Below are positions 1-7,581 of a DNA stretch of 64,000 nt, in pieces. The translations under genes and the position numbers were made by a program. Positions within the stretch are counted from its first letter, which is position 1; each line of letters opens with the position of its first letter. Under the pieces are notes generated by a model, which saw only the letters and a program-made list of their open reading frames with translations, made no database searches and had not been told where the DNA came from. Source of the stretch: Streptomyces sp. YPW6. Its GTDB lineage: Bacteria; Actinomycetota; Actinomycetes; Streptomycetales; Streptomycetaceae. The stretch is taken from assembly GCF_018866325.1 (NCBI RefSeq), contig NZ_CP076457.1, forward strand, positions 2,453,001-2,517,000. The letters are read 5' to 3'.

Positions 1-527
1 ACGGTGCCGGGTGACAGGTGCAGACTGGCCGCTATCTCGTGCGGTTCGTCCCCCCGGGCGGCCATGCGCAGCACCTCGGTCTCGCGTTCGGACAGCGGGT
101 TCTCCCCTATGTCCCAGGCGCTCATGACCAACTGCGGGTTGATCACGCGCCGGCCCGCCGCGACCTCCCGGACCGCCTGCGCGAGACTTTCGGCCGGGGA
201 GTCCTTCAGGAGGAACCCCGAGACCTTCGCGGACATCGCGCGACGCAGCAGACCGGGGCGCCCGAGCCCGGTCATGATCAGCGTGCGGCACCCCGGCAGC
301 TTGTCGTGCAGGGTCTCGGCCGCGGTGAGACCGTCGGTCCCCGGCAGGTCGACGTCCATGACCGCCACGTCGGGCCGGCAGTCCAGGGCGGTCGGGACGA
401 TCAGGTCCCCCCTGTCCACCACGGCGACGACGTCCAGGTCCGGTTCCAGGTCGAGCAGCGCGACTAAGGCGCCCCGCACCATGTGCATGTCCTCGGCCAG
501 GAGAATTCTGAGTCGCCGATCCCCCAC
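1..527 (-). CDS. NarL/FixJ-type response regulator (3' end outside window)
   Basis: This is a two-component response regulator that should bind DNA when phosphorylated by the kinase encoded just upstream (597-2669). It has an N-terminal receiver domain with the acidic pair in LLAEDMH, the phospho-acceptor Asp in MDVDLPG and the Lys in LLKDSP. It then enters a LuxR-type HTH at LSERETEVLRMAARGDEPHE, and the reading frame runs off the left edge, so the last roughly 30-40 residues are missing. The GTG at 525-527 follows an AAGGGGGG-type ribosome site. Codon 21 (465-467 on the plus strand) is TTA, the rare leucine codon read by bldA tRNA in Streptomyces, so translation may depend on development. 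The gene sits with a YcaO/RiPP locus and probably controls it; its target is inferred. Confidence 0.9.
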   Translation of the reverse strand, partial: MGDRRLRILLAEDMHMVRGALVALLDLEPDLDVVAVVDRGDLIVPTALDCRPDVAVMDVDLPGTDGLTAAETLHDKLPGCRTLIMTGLGRPGLLRRAMSAKVSGFLLKDSPAESLAQAVREVAAGRRVINPQLVMSAWDIGENPLSERETEVLRMAARGDEPHEIAASLHLSPGT

Positions 528-596
528 TGGTGCCCCCCTTTTTTTGCTTCCGCCGATGAGATAAGGACGTTCACCGCCCTGAACGACCACGAGCTG

Positions 597-2669
597 TCAG
601 ATCGCGGCGTCCTCCTGCCGCAATGTGAGCGACCGGTCCTCCGCCAGGTGCGTACCGAGAGCCGCATCATGGGGCCCCCGGTGCTCCGGTTTCTCCCGCG
701 CGCCGGGCAGGGACCGGTATCCGCGCGCGACGAGCCGTACGTCCGCGAGGGCCCGGCGGGAGAGGTCGAGGACGGCGGTCAGCTCGTTCTGGGCGGCCTC
801 CGGGCCGTCGGGCAGCAGCCGTTGGACGAGCGCGCACTTCATGGCGATCGCGGAGAGGCTGGATCCGAGCACCTCGTGGAGCTCGCGCTCCACGAGCAGC
901 CGCTCCCGGTCGACGGCCAGCCGGACGAGCGCGCCCCGGGCCTCGTGGAGGGCGATCACCAGCCGGTACAGCGCCGTGAAACCGTAGATGACGAGTCCCG
1001 CGACGAGCGAGGAGTCCGTCAGGTAGACGACGTCGTACAGGGGGTTTCCGGCCGCGACGGCCAGGGGCGCGATGACGCCGACGGCCGCTCCGTACAGCCA
1101 GAGCCGCCGGGTGCCGACGAGGGTGATGAGGAGCGAGCCGGCGAGGAATCCGGCCATCGAGCCCCAGGGGGCACCGAGCCAGAGGAGCGGCGCGTACGTG
1201 GCGAGGGCCTGGAGCGTGAGGCTGAGCGCGAGGGTGCCGGCCGGCCAGGTGCGCGGGCGGCGCAGCGAGTGGAGGAACTGGAGCGCGACGACGACGGCGA
1301 GGCAGCCGAGGAAGCCGAGCAGCTCGCGGCCGGATTCCGCGCCGGCGGAGGCGTTGATGACGACGACGAGGGTGTAGCCGACGACGACGGCGACGAGCAT
1401 GCCGCGGGCCATCCGGACCGCCCAGTGCGGGGCGGCGGGCGCGCGCTCCTCGGAGCCGGCCCCGTCCGTACGGTCCACGGCGGCAGCCCCGCCGGTGTCC
1501 GGATCGGCCTTGGGGCCCTTCGCCGGCTCCAGCGGCGCGTGGGCGAGGAGCTCGAACCAGCCGTCCTCCGTGGGGCGTCCGGTGAACTCGCCGCCGACAC
1601 CGTTCAACCGGGCCGCCAGATTGCCGAGGCCGCTGCCGCCTCCGCCGGTGGTGTCCCGGCTGGTCTCCCCCACGCCGTCGTTGCGGACCCGCAGCGTCAC
1701 CGTCCCGCCCTCGCGGACGGCGGTGATCGTGCAGTGCTCCGCCTTGCTGTGCCGGAGCGCGTTGGTGACGGCCTCGCGCAGCACGATGGCGAGGACGGTG
1801 TCCAACTCCCTCGGGAGCGGGCCGCAGTCCAGCTCGGTGACGGCCTCGATCCCGGCGGCGGTGAGGACGGAGCGGGCGGACTCGGCCTCGGCGACGAGCG
1901 ACATGTCGCGGTAGCCGGTGGCGACCAGGGACATGTCGGTCAGGGCCTCGCCGGCGATGCCGAACACTCCGGCGATCTCCGCGCGGGCGCGATCGGGAGC
2001 CGGCACGACCATCCGGTGGCTGAGTTCGGTCTTCAGGGTGATCGCCGAGAGGCTGTAGCCGAGGAGGTCGTGGAGGTCCCCCGCGACCCGCAGCCGTTCC
2101 CGGACGACGGCCATCCCGGCGATTTCGCGCCGGGTCTCGCGGAGTTCGGAGACGAGGTCGGAGAGCGAGCTGACCCCGTAGACGATGAGGCTGAACAGGA
2201 GGGTGACGCCGAGGCTGTAGAGCGCGATGCCCGTCCCCGCGATCGTGACGACGATCGGCACGATCGCGCCAGTGGCGAGCGCGAAGAGCGGCCAGCGGAG
2301 TGGGCCGGTCACGAGGAGGAGAATCGATCCGCCGAGCAGACCCGTCATCGCGCCCCAGGGCATGCCGAGCCAGACGAGCGGCAGGTAGGTGACCACGGCC
2401 TGCGCGCAGAGCGTGAGGACGCGGACGGGTACGGGCCAGGTGCGCGGACGCCGGGTCGAGCAGGCGAACTGGAGGGGGAGCAGAGCCGCCAGACAGACCG
2501 CCAGGAGCGCGATCCGCGCGGCTCCGGGCTCCTCCCCGAGGACGTTCAGGACGGTCACCAGCGTGTGACCGCCGAGCACTCCCAGGGTGACGAGCAGGGC
2601 CATGCGCGGGGTCTGATACGGGGGATCGGGCTCGTCGCCCCACCCTTCCCCCCGAGGCTTGTCGGGCAT
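597..2669 (-). CDS. Sensor histidine kinase with duplicated membrane/DHp module
   Basis: This is a 690-residue membrane kinase of the HisKA_3 class, transcribed 69 nt ahead of its likely response regulator. The first half has about four to five membrane segments (residues 24-175), a phospho-acceptor box DLHDLLG with His200, and a HATPase_c domain with N-box LREAVTNALRHSK (Asn303) and G-box GGGGSGLGN. The second half repeats the layout: membrane segments at about 420-575 and an ELHEVLG box with His598. It ends without any ATP-binding N or G box. The halves share RRPRTWP and a related WLGxPWGxMxG stretch, so this is an internal duplication in which the second copy lost its catalytic domain. The start at 2669 has GGAGG nine bases upstream. 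The signal sensed is unknown. Confidence 0.88.
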   Translation of the reverse strand: MPDKPRGEGWGDEPDPPYQTPRMALLVTLGVLGGHTLVTVLNVLGEEPGAARIALLAVCLAALLPLQFACSTRRPRTWPVPVRVLTLCAQAVVTYLPLVWLGMPWGAMTGLLGGSILLLVTGPLRWPLFALATGAIVPIVVTIAGTGIALYSLGVTLLFSLIVYGVSSLSDLVSELRETRREIAGMAVVRERLRVAGDLHDLLGYSLSAITLKTELSHRMVVPAPDRARAEIAGVFGIAGEALTDMSLVATGYRDMSLVAEAESARSVLTAAGIEAVTELDCGPLPRELDTVLAIVLREAVTNALRHSKAEHCTITAVREGGTVTLRVRNDGVGETSRDTTGGGGSGLGNLAARLNGVGGEFTGRPTEDGWFELLAHAPLEPAKGPKADPDTGGAAAVDRTDGAGSEERAPAAPHWAVRMARGMLVAVVVGYTLVVVINASAGAESGRELLGFLGCLAVVVALQFLHSLRRPRTWPAGTLALSLTLQALATYAPLLWLGAPWGSMAGFLAGSLLITLVGTRRLWLYGAAVGVIAPLAVAAGNPLYDVVYLTDSSLVAGLVIYGFTALYRLVIALHEARGALVRLAVDRERLLVERELHEVLGSSLSAIAMKCALVQRLLPDGPEAAQNELTAVLDLSRRALADVRLVARGYRSLPGAREKPEHRGPHDAALGTHLAEDRSLTLRQEDAAI

Positions 2670-2853
2670 CAGAGCGTGCCTCCTACGCCATACCTGTGGT
2701 GTCCGAGAAGCACGGGCGATCGCCCAGGTACCCCCCTCCTGGATACCGCAGGTGATCTTACAGACGAGGCATCACACTGTCATGGGTACGACCGAACTTT
2801 CTCGGACAAGGGTGCCCGTGGGAGGTTTCAACTCATGCGTGTTCATATGGAAG
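2670..2853. other. Intergenic region between YcaO gene and sensor kinase gene
   Basis: These 184 bp separate the end of the YcaO gene from the kinase start, both on the minus strand. The stretch is less GC-rich than its neighbours. It holds the kinase ribosome site (GGAGG on the minus strand near 2680) and plausibly the kinase promoter. I see no convincing terminator hairpin and no further ORF. Confidence 0.4.
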
Positions 2854-5073
2854 TTACAGAAAGAGGGGCGTCGGGTTCAGGTCCTCGTAGCGCGTCGGGG
2901 CGGAGAGCCTCCCGAGCCGCACCGGCACCTCGAAGAGCCGCCCCGGTGCGAACCTCGCCCAGAAGTGCCGCAAGCCCGGCACGACCACCTTCACCACGGG
3001 CAGCCCCAGATCGGGCCGCGTCTGGTCCAGGACCAGTACCTCAAGACCGTGGGTCCGGGCCAGACCGACCAGATGCTCCAGATCGTCCCGGATGTCGGCG
3101 CGCGGCACGTACCCGTACGACTCCGGGGTCCGCACCGGCAGTTCCGGGTCGGGCAGCAGGTACGGCTGGTCCGCGACCGTCGCCCCGCGCAGCCAGTCGA
3201 GCAGATGGGCCGGGAGACCCGGCGCGTACCCCCGCGTCCCTGACGGCAGCGAGGGCAGCATCTGCCCCAGCTCCGTGACCGCCCGGCTCAGCGCGACCGC
3301 CGGATCGAGGTGGGCCCCGAAGCCCAGCATGATGTCCTCCGCGGGTCCCCCGGCCCGGCGCGACACCGCCGCCATCACCGGGATCCCCAGGTCGGCCGTG
3401 AGGTCCAGGACCCAGATCGAGCGGTCCAGCTCCCGGAAGCGCTCGGGCAGCGCCGCCACCCACGGATCGCCGAACGCCGCCAGGTCCACGGCGGCGTGCC
3501 GGGTGCGGTTGTACCACCACAGCGCCACCGCGTCGCGCTCCACCAGTTCCAGGAAGCCCTGGAGGATCGCGTCTTCCAGGGAGCCGCCCGCGGCGTTGCC
3601 GTTCGAGTCGGCCACGACCGAGGCCACGGAGGGCCCACCGAGGTACGCCTGCGCCGAGAGCAGCAGCCGGTGCTCCCCGCCGGTGAGCGACCACACCGGC
3701 GTCCACTCGGCCTCCGCGTCCTCGTCGAACCGCTCCGGCACGTACTCGAAGGGGACGCCCGAGGCGTTCCAACGCTCGCGGTCCTCGTACTGCCGCTCGT
3801 CGAACAGCATGCAGTCCCCCGGGTGCACGGCCCGGTCCGCCAGCTCGCGATAGCTCCCGCGCACGGTCTCCTCGTCGCCGTGACGCGTCGCGCTGTACCG
3901 CTCGACCGCCTCGCACAGCGCGCTGACCCGCGCCTCGGCGTCCGTCCGTCCCTTGCCGCCGCTCTGCATCCGCAGCCCCGCCCGGCGCGCGGACAGGTCG
4001 CCCTCCGGCAGGGCCAGGTTGGGCCCCGACCGGTAGCAGGGCAGGAACGAAGGGCTCCGCGGGTCCCGCACGACCCGCTCCGTGACCCCGGTGACCGGGT
4101 CGGCCAACCGCCCGAACCGCTCCCACATCTGCTCCGCCGAGAGCGTCCGGTGCCCGTTCCCGCCGGTCGCGCCCTTCGGCCGGGACACCGGCACCACCGG
4201 CCTCCGCGCCCGCTCCGAAACCATCCCCGGGTCCCCGCAGTCCGGGCACTGCGGCCGCGCCGCCACCGGATGGTGACCGGCCACGAGGGTCAGCGTGTCC
4301 AGCGTCCACAGCGTGTTCTGGCGCTCCTCGCGCAGCTCGGCGAGCCACTTCGCCGCCTCCAGGGCCGCCGTCTGCAGCCCCAGTTCCCGCGTGGTCGCCA
4401 GCGAGGTCTCCGGCGCCCGCACGGGGGCCGCGAGCCCCAGCGCCCGCCGTACGTGCGACTCACCGCGCCGGCGGGATCGGAGCCGTACCGCCAGACAGGA
4501 CCAGCAGGCGCCGGCCGTACCCGGCTGGAACACCGGGCCGACCCAGAGCTGCGCCCCGTACGGCTTCGCCGGCAGCCAGGGCCGGCCGTCGGCGAGCCGT
4601 GCCGCGTTGAACTCGGCCAGCGCCGGGTCCAGATAGTCGTCGCACACGACCAGCGTGAAGGGCGAGTCCGGGCCGCAGACCAGCCCCGCCGTGCGGCAGG
4701 CGCGCTCGGCCGCCGCCGCGTCGGCTCCGCCGAACGCCACGACGGACACCTCCGCGTCCGCCGGACCGTCGACACCCGCCAGATCCCAGTACGCGCCCGA
4801 GGGGACGTCCCGGGGGGCCGTGCGGAAGCCGACGAGACCCGCGGCGGTGAGCCGGTCGATCATGCCGTCCAGCTGTTCCGCGGGGAACCCCGTGGCCTCG
4901 CGCAGTTCGGGCAGGGTCAGCGACCCGTCGAGCAGCGGGGCCATCCTCTGGATCGCGTTGCCGGAGAGAGCGGTCGTCCCCCGGGGCGAGACGAGGTAGA
5001 CGGCCTCGCCCGGGACGATCTCGGCCCGCAGGTGGCGCCGGAACCCGATCGGTCGTGTCTCGTCCACACGCAT
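2854..5073 (-). CDS. Fused leader-binding / YcaO cyclodehydratase (TOMM biosynthesis)
   Basis: This 739-residue enzyme should bind the leader of the precursor encoded 17 nt upstream and use ATP to cyclise Cys, Ser or Thr side chains onto the backbone, giving azolines. The first 300 or so residues look like the TOMM E1-like/leader-binding part: an initial winged-helix-like stretch near VYLVSPRGTTALSG, then GACWSC and QCPDCGD, two Cys pairs fit to bind zinc. The YcaO domain follows, with SGGKGRTDAEARVSALCEAVERYS and GNAAGGSLEDAILQGFLELV carrying the acidic ATP/Mg residues. The C-terminus is Pro-containing (NPTPLFL), as in many azoline-forming YcaO proteins. ATG 5073 is chosen because the longer start at 5133 would lie inside the precursor gene. 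No TfuA partner is seen, which argues against thioamidation, and no McbC-like dehydrogenase is present. Confidence 0.9.
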   Translation of the reverse strand: MRVDETRPIGFRRHLRAEIVPGEAVYLVSPRGTTALSGNAIQRMAPLLDGSLTLPELREATGFPAEQLDGMIDRLTAAGLVGFRTAPRDVPSGAYWDLAGVDGPADAEVSVVAFGGADAAAAERACRTAGLVCGPDSPFTLVVCDDYLDPALAEFNAARLADGRPWLPAKPYGAQLWVGPVFQPGTAGACWSCLAVRLRSRRRGESHVRRALGLAAPVRAPETSLATTRELGLQTAALEAAKWLAELREERQNTLWTLDTLTLVAGHHPVAARPQCPDCGDPGMVSERARRPVVPVSRPKGATGGNGHRTLSAEQMWERFGRLADPVTGVTERVVRDPRSPSFLPCYRSGPNLALPEGDLSARRAGLRMQSGGKGRTDAEARVSALCEAVERYSATRHGDEETVRGSYRELADRAVHPGDCMLFDERQYEDRERWNASGVPFEYVPERFDEDAEAEWTPVWSLTGGEHRLLLSAQAYLGGPSVASVVADSNGNAAGGSLEDAILQGFLELVERDAVALWWYNRTRHAAVDLAAFGDPWVAALPERFRELDRSIWVLDLTADLGIPVMAAVSRRAGGPAEDIMLGFGAHLDPAVALSRAVTELGQMLPSLPSGTRGYAPGLPAHLLDWLRGATVADQPYLLPDPELPVRTPESYGYVPRADIRDDLEHLVGLARTHGLEVLVLDQTRPDLGLPVVKVVVPGLRHFWARFAPGRLFEVPVRLGRLSAPTRYEDLNPTPLFL

Positions 5074-5090
5074 GGCGCGGGCCGGGCTCT

Positions 5091-5213
5091 CTACTGGGCC
5101 GCGGCCGGGGTCGGGATCGTGACGGCGCACCATCCGGTGGGGTCGCCGGTGAAGCCGTCGATGTCGTCCAGGTCCTCGATGATCAGGTCGTCAACGGCAA
5201 GGGTGATCTGCAT
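5091..5213 (-). CDS. TOMM/RiPP precursor peptide (40 aa)
   Basis: This is a small ORF with the same orientation as the YcaO gene and directly upstream of it. It begins MQITLAVDDLIIEDLDDIDG, an acidic, amphipathic stretch typical of leader peptides recognised by an RRE domain. It continues FTGDPTGWCAVTIP and ends TPAAAQ. The putative core holds a single Cys (residue 29) next to Trp and several Thr, so modification sites are few: Cys29 is the obvious thiazoline candidate, with Thr32 and Thr35 as possible methyloxazoline sites. A GAGAGG site lies about ten bases ahead of ATG 5213. The stop is 17 nt from the YcaO start, so the two are probably co-transcribed. I do not recognise the core sequence from any characterised product. 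The leader/core boundary is not evident; TGD-PTG is one possibility. Confidence 0.8.
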   Translation of the reverse strand: MQITLAVDDLIIEDLDDIDGFTGDPTGWCAVTIPTPAAAQ

Positions 5214-5424
5214 GAGTTCATCGCCTCTCTCGTCCGGTCCGCGGCCGTCGGTGCCGCGGTCGACCACACTTTCCAGCCTCGGCCGTGCGGGCCGCCATGC
5301 ACCGGTTCACGTTCGCCGCGTGGATTCTTCACACGGGAGAGATGCACGGGTCAGTGGGCAAGTGCCGCCCCTCTCGGCATGCTCGGAAACCCAGACCAAC
5401 AGCGCGAAGCCGGGAGGAACGGAA
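5214..5424. promoter_or_regulatory. Divergent promoter region, precursor/YcaO versus SARP operon
   Basis: These 211 bp carry the promoters of the divergent transcripts. Two direct TTCAC repeats at 5306-5310 and 5328-5332 are exactly 22 bp apart, two helical turns. That is the spacing style of SARP binding repeats, so the SARP encoded downstream may act here. The ribosome site of the SARP gene (GGAGG, 5413-5417) lies at the right end. Confidence 0.4.
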
Positions 5425-6309
5425 ATGTCCGAGGGCCCCATGAGGTACGACTCCGCCAACGTCTGGCAGCAGCCCGGACAGCTCAGCATCGGGCTGCTCG
5501 GCCCCCTGACCCTGCACCTCGACGGGGCGCAGGTGACGGCCAGCGCGCCCAAGCAGCGCCAGGTGCTCGCCCTGCTCGCGCTCAACGTGGGCCGGATCGT
5601 CACGGTCCCGGCGCTGATCGAGGAGCTGTGGGGGGACCGTCCCCCGCGCAGCCACGCCACCACCCTGCAGACCTACATCCTCCAGCTGCGCAACGCCTTT
5701 GCCGCCGCCCACGCCGAACGCCCCGGTGTGCGGCAGATCCTGAGCACACGTCACAACGGCTACCTCCTGGAGGGCGACGCCTGCACGACGGACGTCTCCG
5801 TCTTCGAGGAACGTGTGCGGGCCGGGTACGCCGCCTCCGAGGCCGGCGACCACCGCCGCTTCTCCGAGGAGCTCCGCCAGGCGCTCCAGCTCTGGCGCGG
5901 TCCCGCGCTCGTCGACATCCGCAAGGGCAGCGTCCTGGAGATCGAGGCCGTCTCCCTGGAGGAGAGCCGGCTCGGCGCCCTGGAGCGGCGCATCGAGGCC
6001 GACCTGGCCCTCGGCCGCCACGCCGACCTGCTCGGCGAACTGACCCGGGTGGTCGCGCGGAACACGATGAACGAGAACCTCTGCGCGTATCTGATGATCG
6101 CCCTCTACCGGGCGGGCCGCGTCGGCCGCTCCCTGGAGGCCTTCCACCGGCTCAGGTCCGTCCTCAACCAGGAACTGGGCGTCGAGCCCTGTCCGCGGCT
6201 CCAGAACCTCCAGTCGGCGATCCTCTCCGGCCATCCCGCCCTGGACGTCTGGTCCGTCTCCTGGTCCTCGGAGGACTTCGCCGCGCACCGTCTGGCGCGG
6301 GCCTCCTGA
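5425..6309 (+). CDS. SARP-family transcriptional activator
   Basis: This 294-residue pathway-specific activator is of the AfsR/DnrI/RedD type. An OmpR-like winged-helix DNA-binding domain covers about residues 20-115 (IGLLGPLTLHLDG, then APKQRQVLALLALN and LIEELWGDRPP, HNGYLLE). A bacterial transcriptional activator (BTAD) helical domain follows, with DVSVFEE and ALYRAGRVGRSLEAFHRLR. The length is typical for a minimal SARP without ATPase or TPR extensions. ATG 5425 has GGGAGGAAC upstream; a second in-frame ATG lies five codons later. It is first of the rightward genes and is divergent from the precursor gene, so it is the likely activator of the RiPP locus. No TTA codon was noticed in it. 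Confidence 0.92.
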   Translation: MSEGPMRYDSANVWQQPGQLSIGLLGPLTLHLDGAQVTASAPKQRQVLALLALNVGRIVTVPALIEELWGDRPPRSHATTLQTYILQLRNAFAAAHAERPGVRQILSTRHNGYLLEGDACTTDVSVFEERVRAGYAASEAGDHRRFSEELRQALQLWRGPALVDIRKGSVLEIEAVSLEESRLGALERRIEADLALGRHADLLGELTRVVARNTMNENLCAYLMIALYRAGRVGRSLEAFHRLRSVLNQELGVEPCPRLQNLQSAILSGHPALDVWSVSWSSEDFAAHRLARAS

Positions 6310-6431
6310 GACCGCTCGGGCGGCCCCGCGCGATTCGAGTCCCGCTCCAGCCCCGGTGACGAGACTCCGGACCGCGGCCGGTACGTCGCACGGCTCACAC
6401 GTCGGCACAGCTTCCTGGAGGAGGGAGACGG

Positions 6432-7229
6432 ATGGCTTCCCTGACGGCGGTCGACGGGGTGGTGGAGCGGCGGGTACGGCTCCACTGCCTCGCCCACGCG
6501 GGCGCGGGCGCGTCCAGCTACCGCCGCTGGCCCGCCGCGGCCGGACCCGCGGTGGAGGTGGTGGCCCTTCCGCTGCCCGGCCGGGACCGCCGGCGGCGCG
6601 AACCGCGCGTCACCGACCGCTCCGGACTCCTCGGCGACCTGCTCGCGCCGCTCCTGGAAACGGCGCACTCCGGCCCGTACGCGCTGTACGGGCACAGCCT
6701 CGGCGCGCTGGTCGCCTACACGCTGACCCGGGCACTGGCCGACGAGGGGGCGCCCCCGCCCCTGTTCCTCGCCGTGGGCGCCTGCCTGCCGCCCCACGCC
6801 ACGACCCCCCTGATGAGCGCGGCGGACGCCCCCGTCGAGCGGTTGCTGCCGCTCCTCGGCGGCCTCGGCTCGCTGCCGAAGGGAACCTCCGACCCCGGCG
6901 GGCTGTGGTACCGCTCCGTCCTGCCCTTGCTCCGTGACGACCTGCGACTGGCCAGGTCCCTGCGGCAGGCGGCCCTGGACCCCGCCACCGGCGGCCCCGT
7001 GGACGTCCCCCTGCTCGTCTTCGCCGGCAGCGACGACCCGCTGGCCGTCCCCACCGCGCTCCGGGAGTGGCGGCGGTGGACCACCGGGCCCGTCACCCCG
7101 CGCACCCTGGCCGGGGACCACTTCTTCGTCGTCGACGAAGCGCTGCCCGCCCTGATCGGCGAGGCGTGCCGGGAGCACCTGTCCCGTACGCCGGCCGCCC
7201 GGGCCCCTACCGCCGACGGCGCGCGGTGA
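6432..7229 (+). CDS. Type II thioesterase-like alpha/beta hydrolase
   Basis: This 265-residue protein is of the RifR/GrsT-like thioesterase family, which removes stalled or wrong acyl groups from carrier proteins or releases products. Visible motifs are LHCLAHAGAGASSYRRW at the N-terminus, PLPGRDRR, the nucleophile elbow GHSLGAL (Ser89), an acidic residue in FAGSDDPLA and the catalytic His in AGDHFFVVDE. ATG 6432 has GGAGGGAG a few bases upstream. It lies 122 bp after the SARP gene. No carrier protein or NRPS/PKS module is encoded nearby in this locus, so its acyl substrate is unclear. It could act on a carrier elsewhere or directly on the RiPP pathway. Confidence 0.85.
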   Translation: MASLTAVDGVVERRVRLHCLAHAGAGASSYRRWPAAAGPAVEVVALPLPGRDRRRREPRVTDRSGLLGDLLAPLLETAHSGPYALYGHSLGALVAYTLTRALADEGAPPPLFLAVGACLPPHATTPLMSAADAPVERLLPLLGGLGSLPKGTSDPGGLWYRSVLPLLRDDLRLARSLRQAALDPATGGPVDVPLLVFAGSDDPLAVPTALREWRRWTTGPVTPRTLAGDHFFVVDEALPALIGEACREHLSRTPAARAPTADGAR

Positions 7230-7581
7230 GACGGGCCGGGGACACCGGCGGGATCACGGTGCCCCCGGCCACGGCTCGCCGACGGCCACCGGGGCCGGCC
7301 CCGGCCCCACGGCCCGCAGCCCGCAGCCCGCGGCCCACGGGTCCGGCCACGACGGGGCCCGGGGCGAGGCGCGCTCCGCCGGGTTCGAGCCGGACACGAG
7401 CCGTTCAGGACAAGGTCGTCGGCACGTCCGCCGACCGAGGCGGATCCCGGTACCGCCCGCCGACGGCCCCGACGCGTGGCGGACGGCCGTGCCGGCGTGA
7501 GCAACGCCGGCACGGCAGGCCACCGCACCCGCACGCGGTGGTCCACGCCGGCCCCGTCACTGCATGAAGAGGGTGTGGAAG
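7230..7581. other. Intergenic region with hairpin
   Basis: These 352 bp lie between the thioesterase and acyl-CoA dehydrogenase-like genes. They hold the 7486-7516 hairpin and the ribosome site of the next gene. Short GCCCGCAG repeats occur near 7311-7335. I see no convincing additional ORF. Confidence 0.4.
7486..7516. terminator. Hairpin after thioesterase gene
   Basis: A perfect 13-bp stem (7486-7498 with 7504-7516) closes on a 5-nt loop (GAGCA). No T tract follows, which is usual for Streptomyces terminators. It may attenuate read-through from the SARP/thioesterase genes. Confidence 0.55.

Noticed and set aside
483..3278. 931-codon plus-strand ORF
   Set aside because: It is a shadow of the sensor kinase and YcaO genes. 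Its product is low-complexity Arg/Gly/Glu-rich text with no domain.
5074..5133. ATG 5133 as the YcaO start
   Set aside because: The extra 20 codons lie over the precursor gene in another frame. ATG 5073 begins the leader-binding domain directly.
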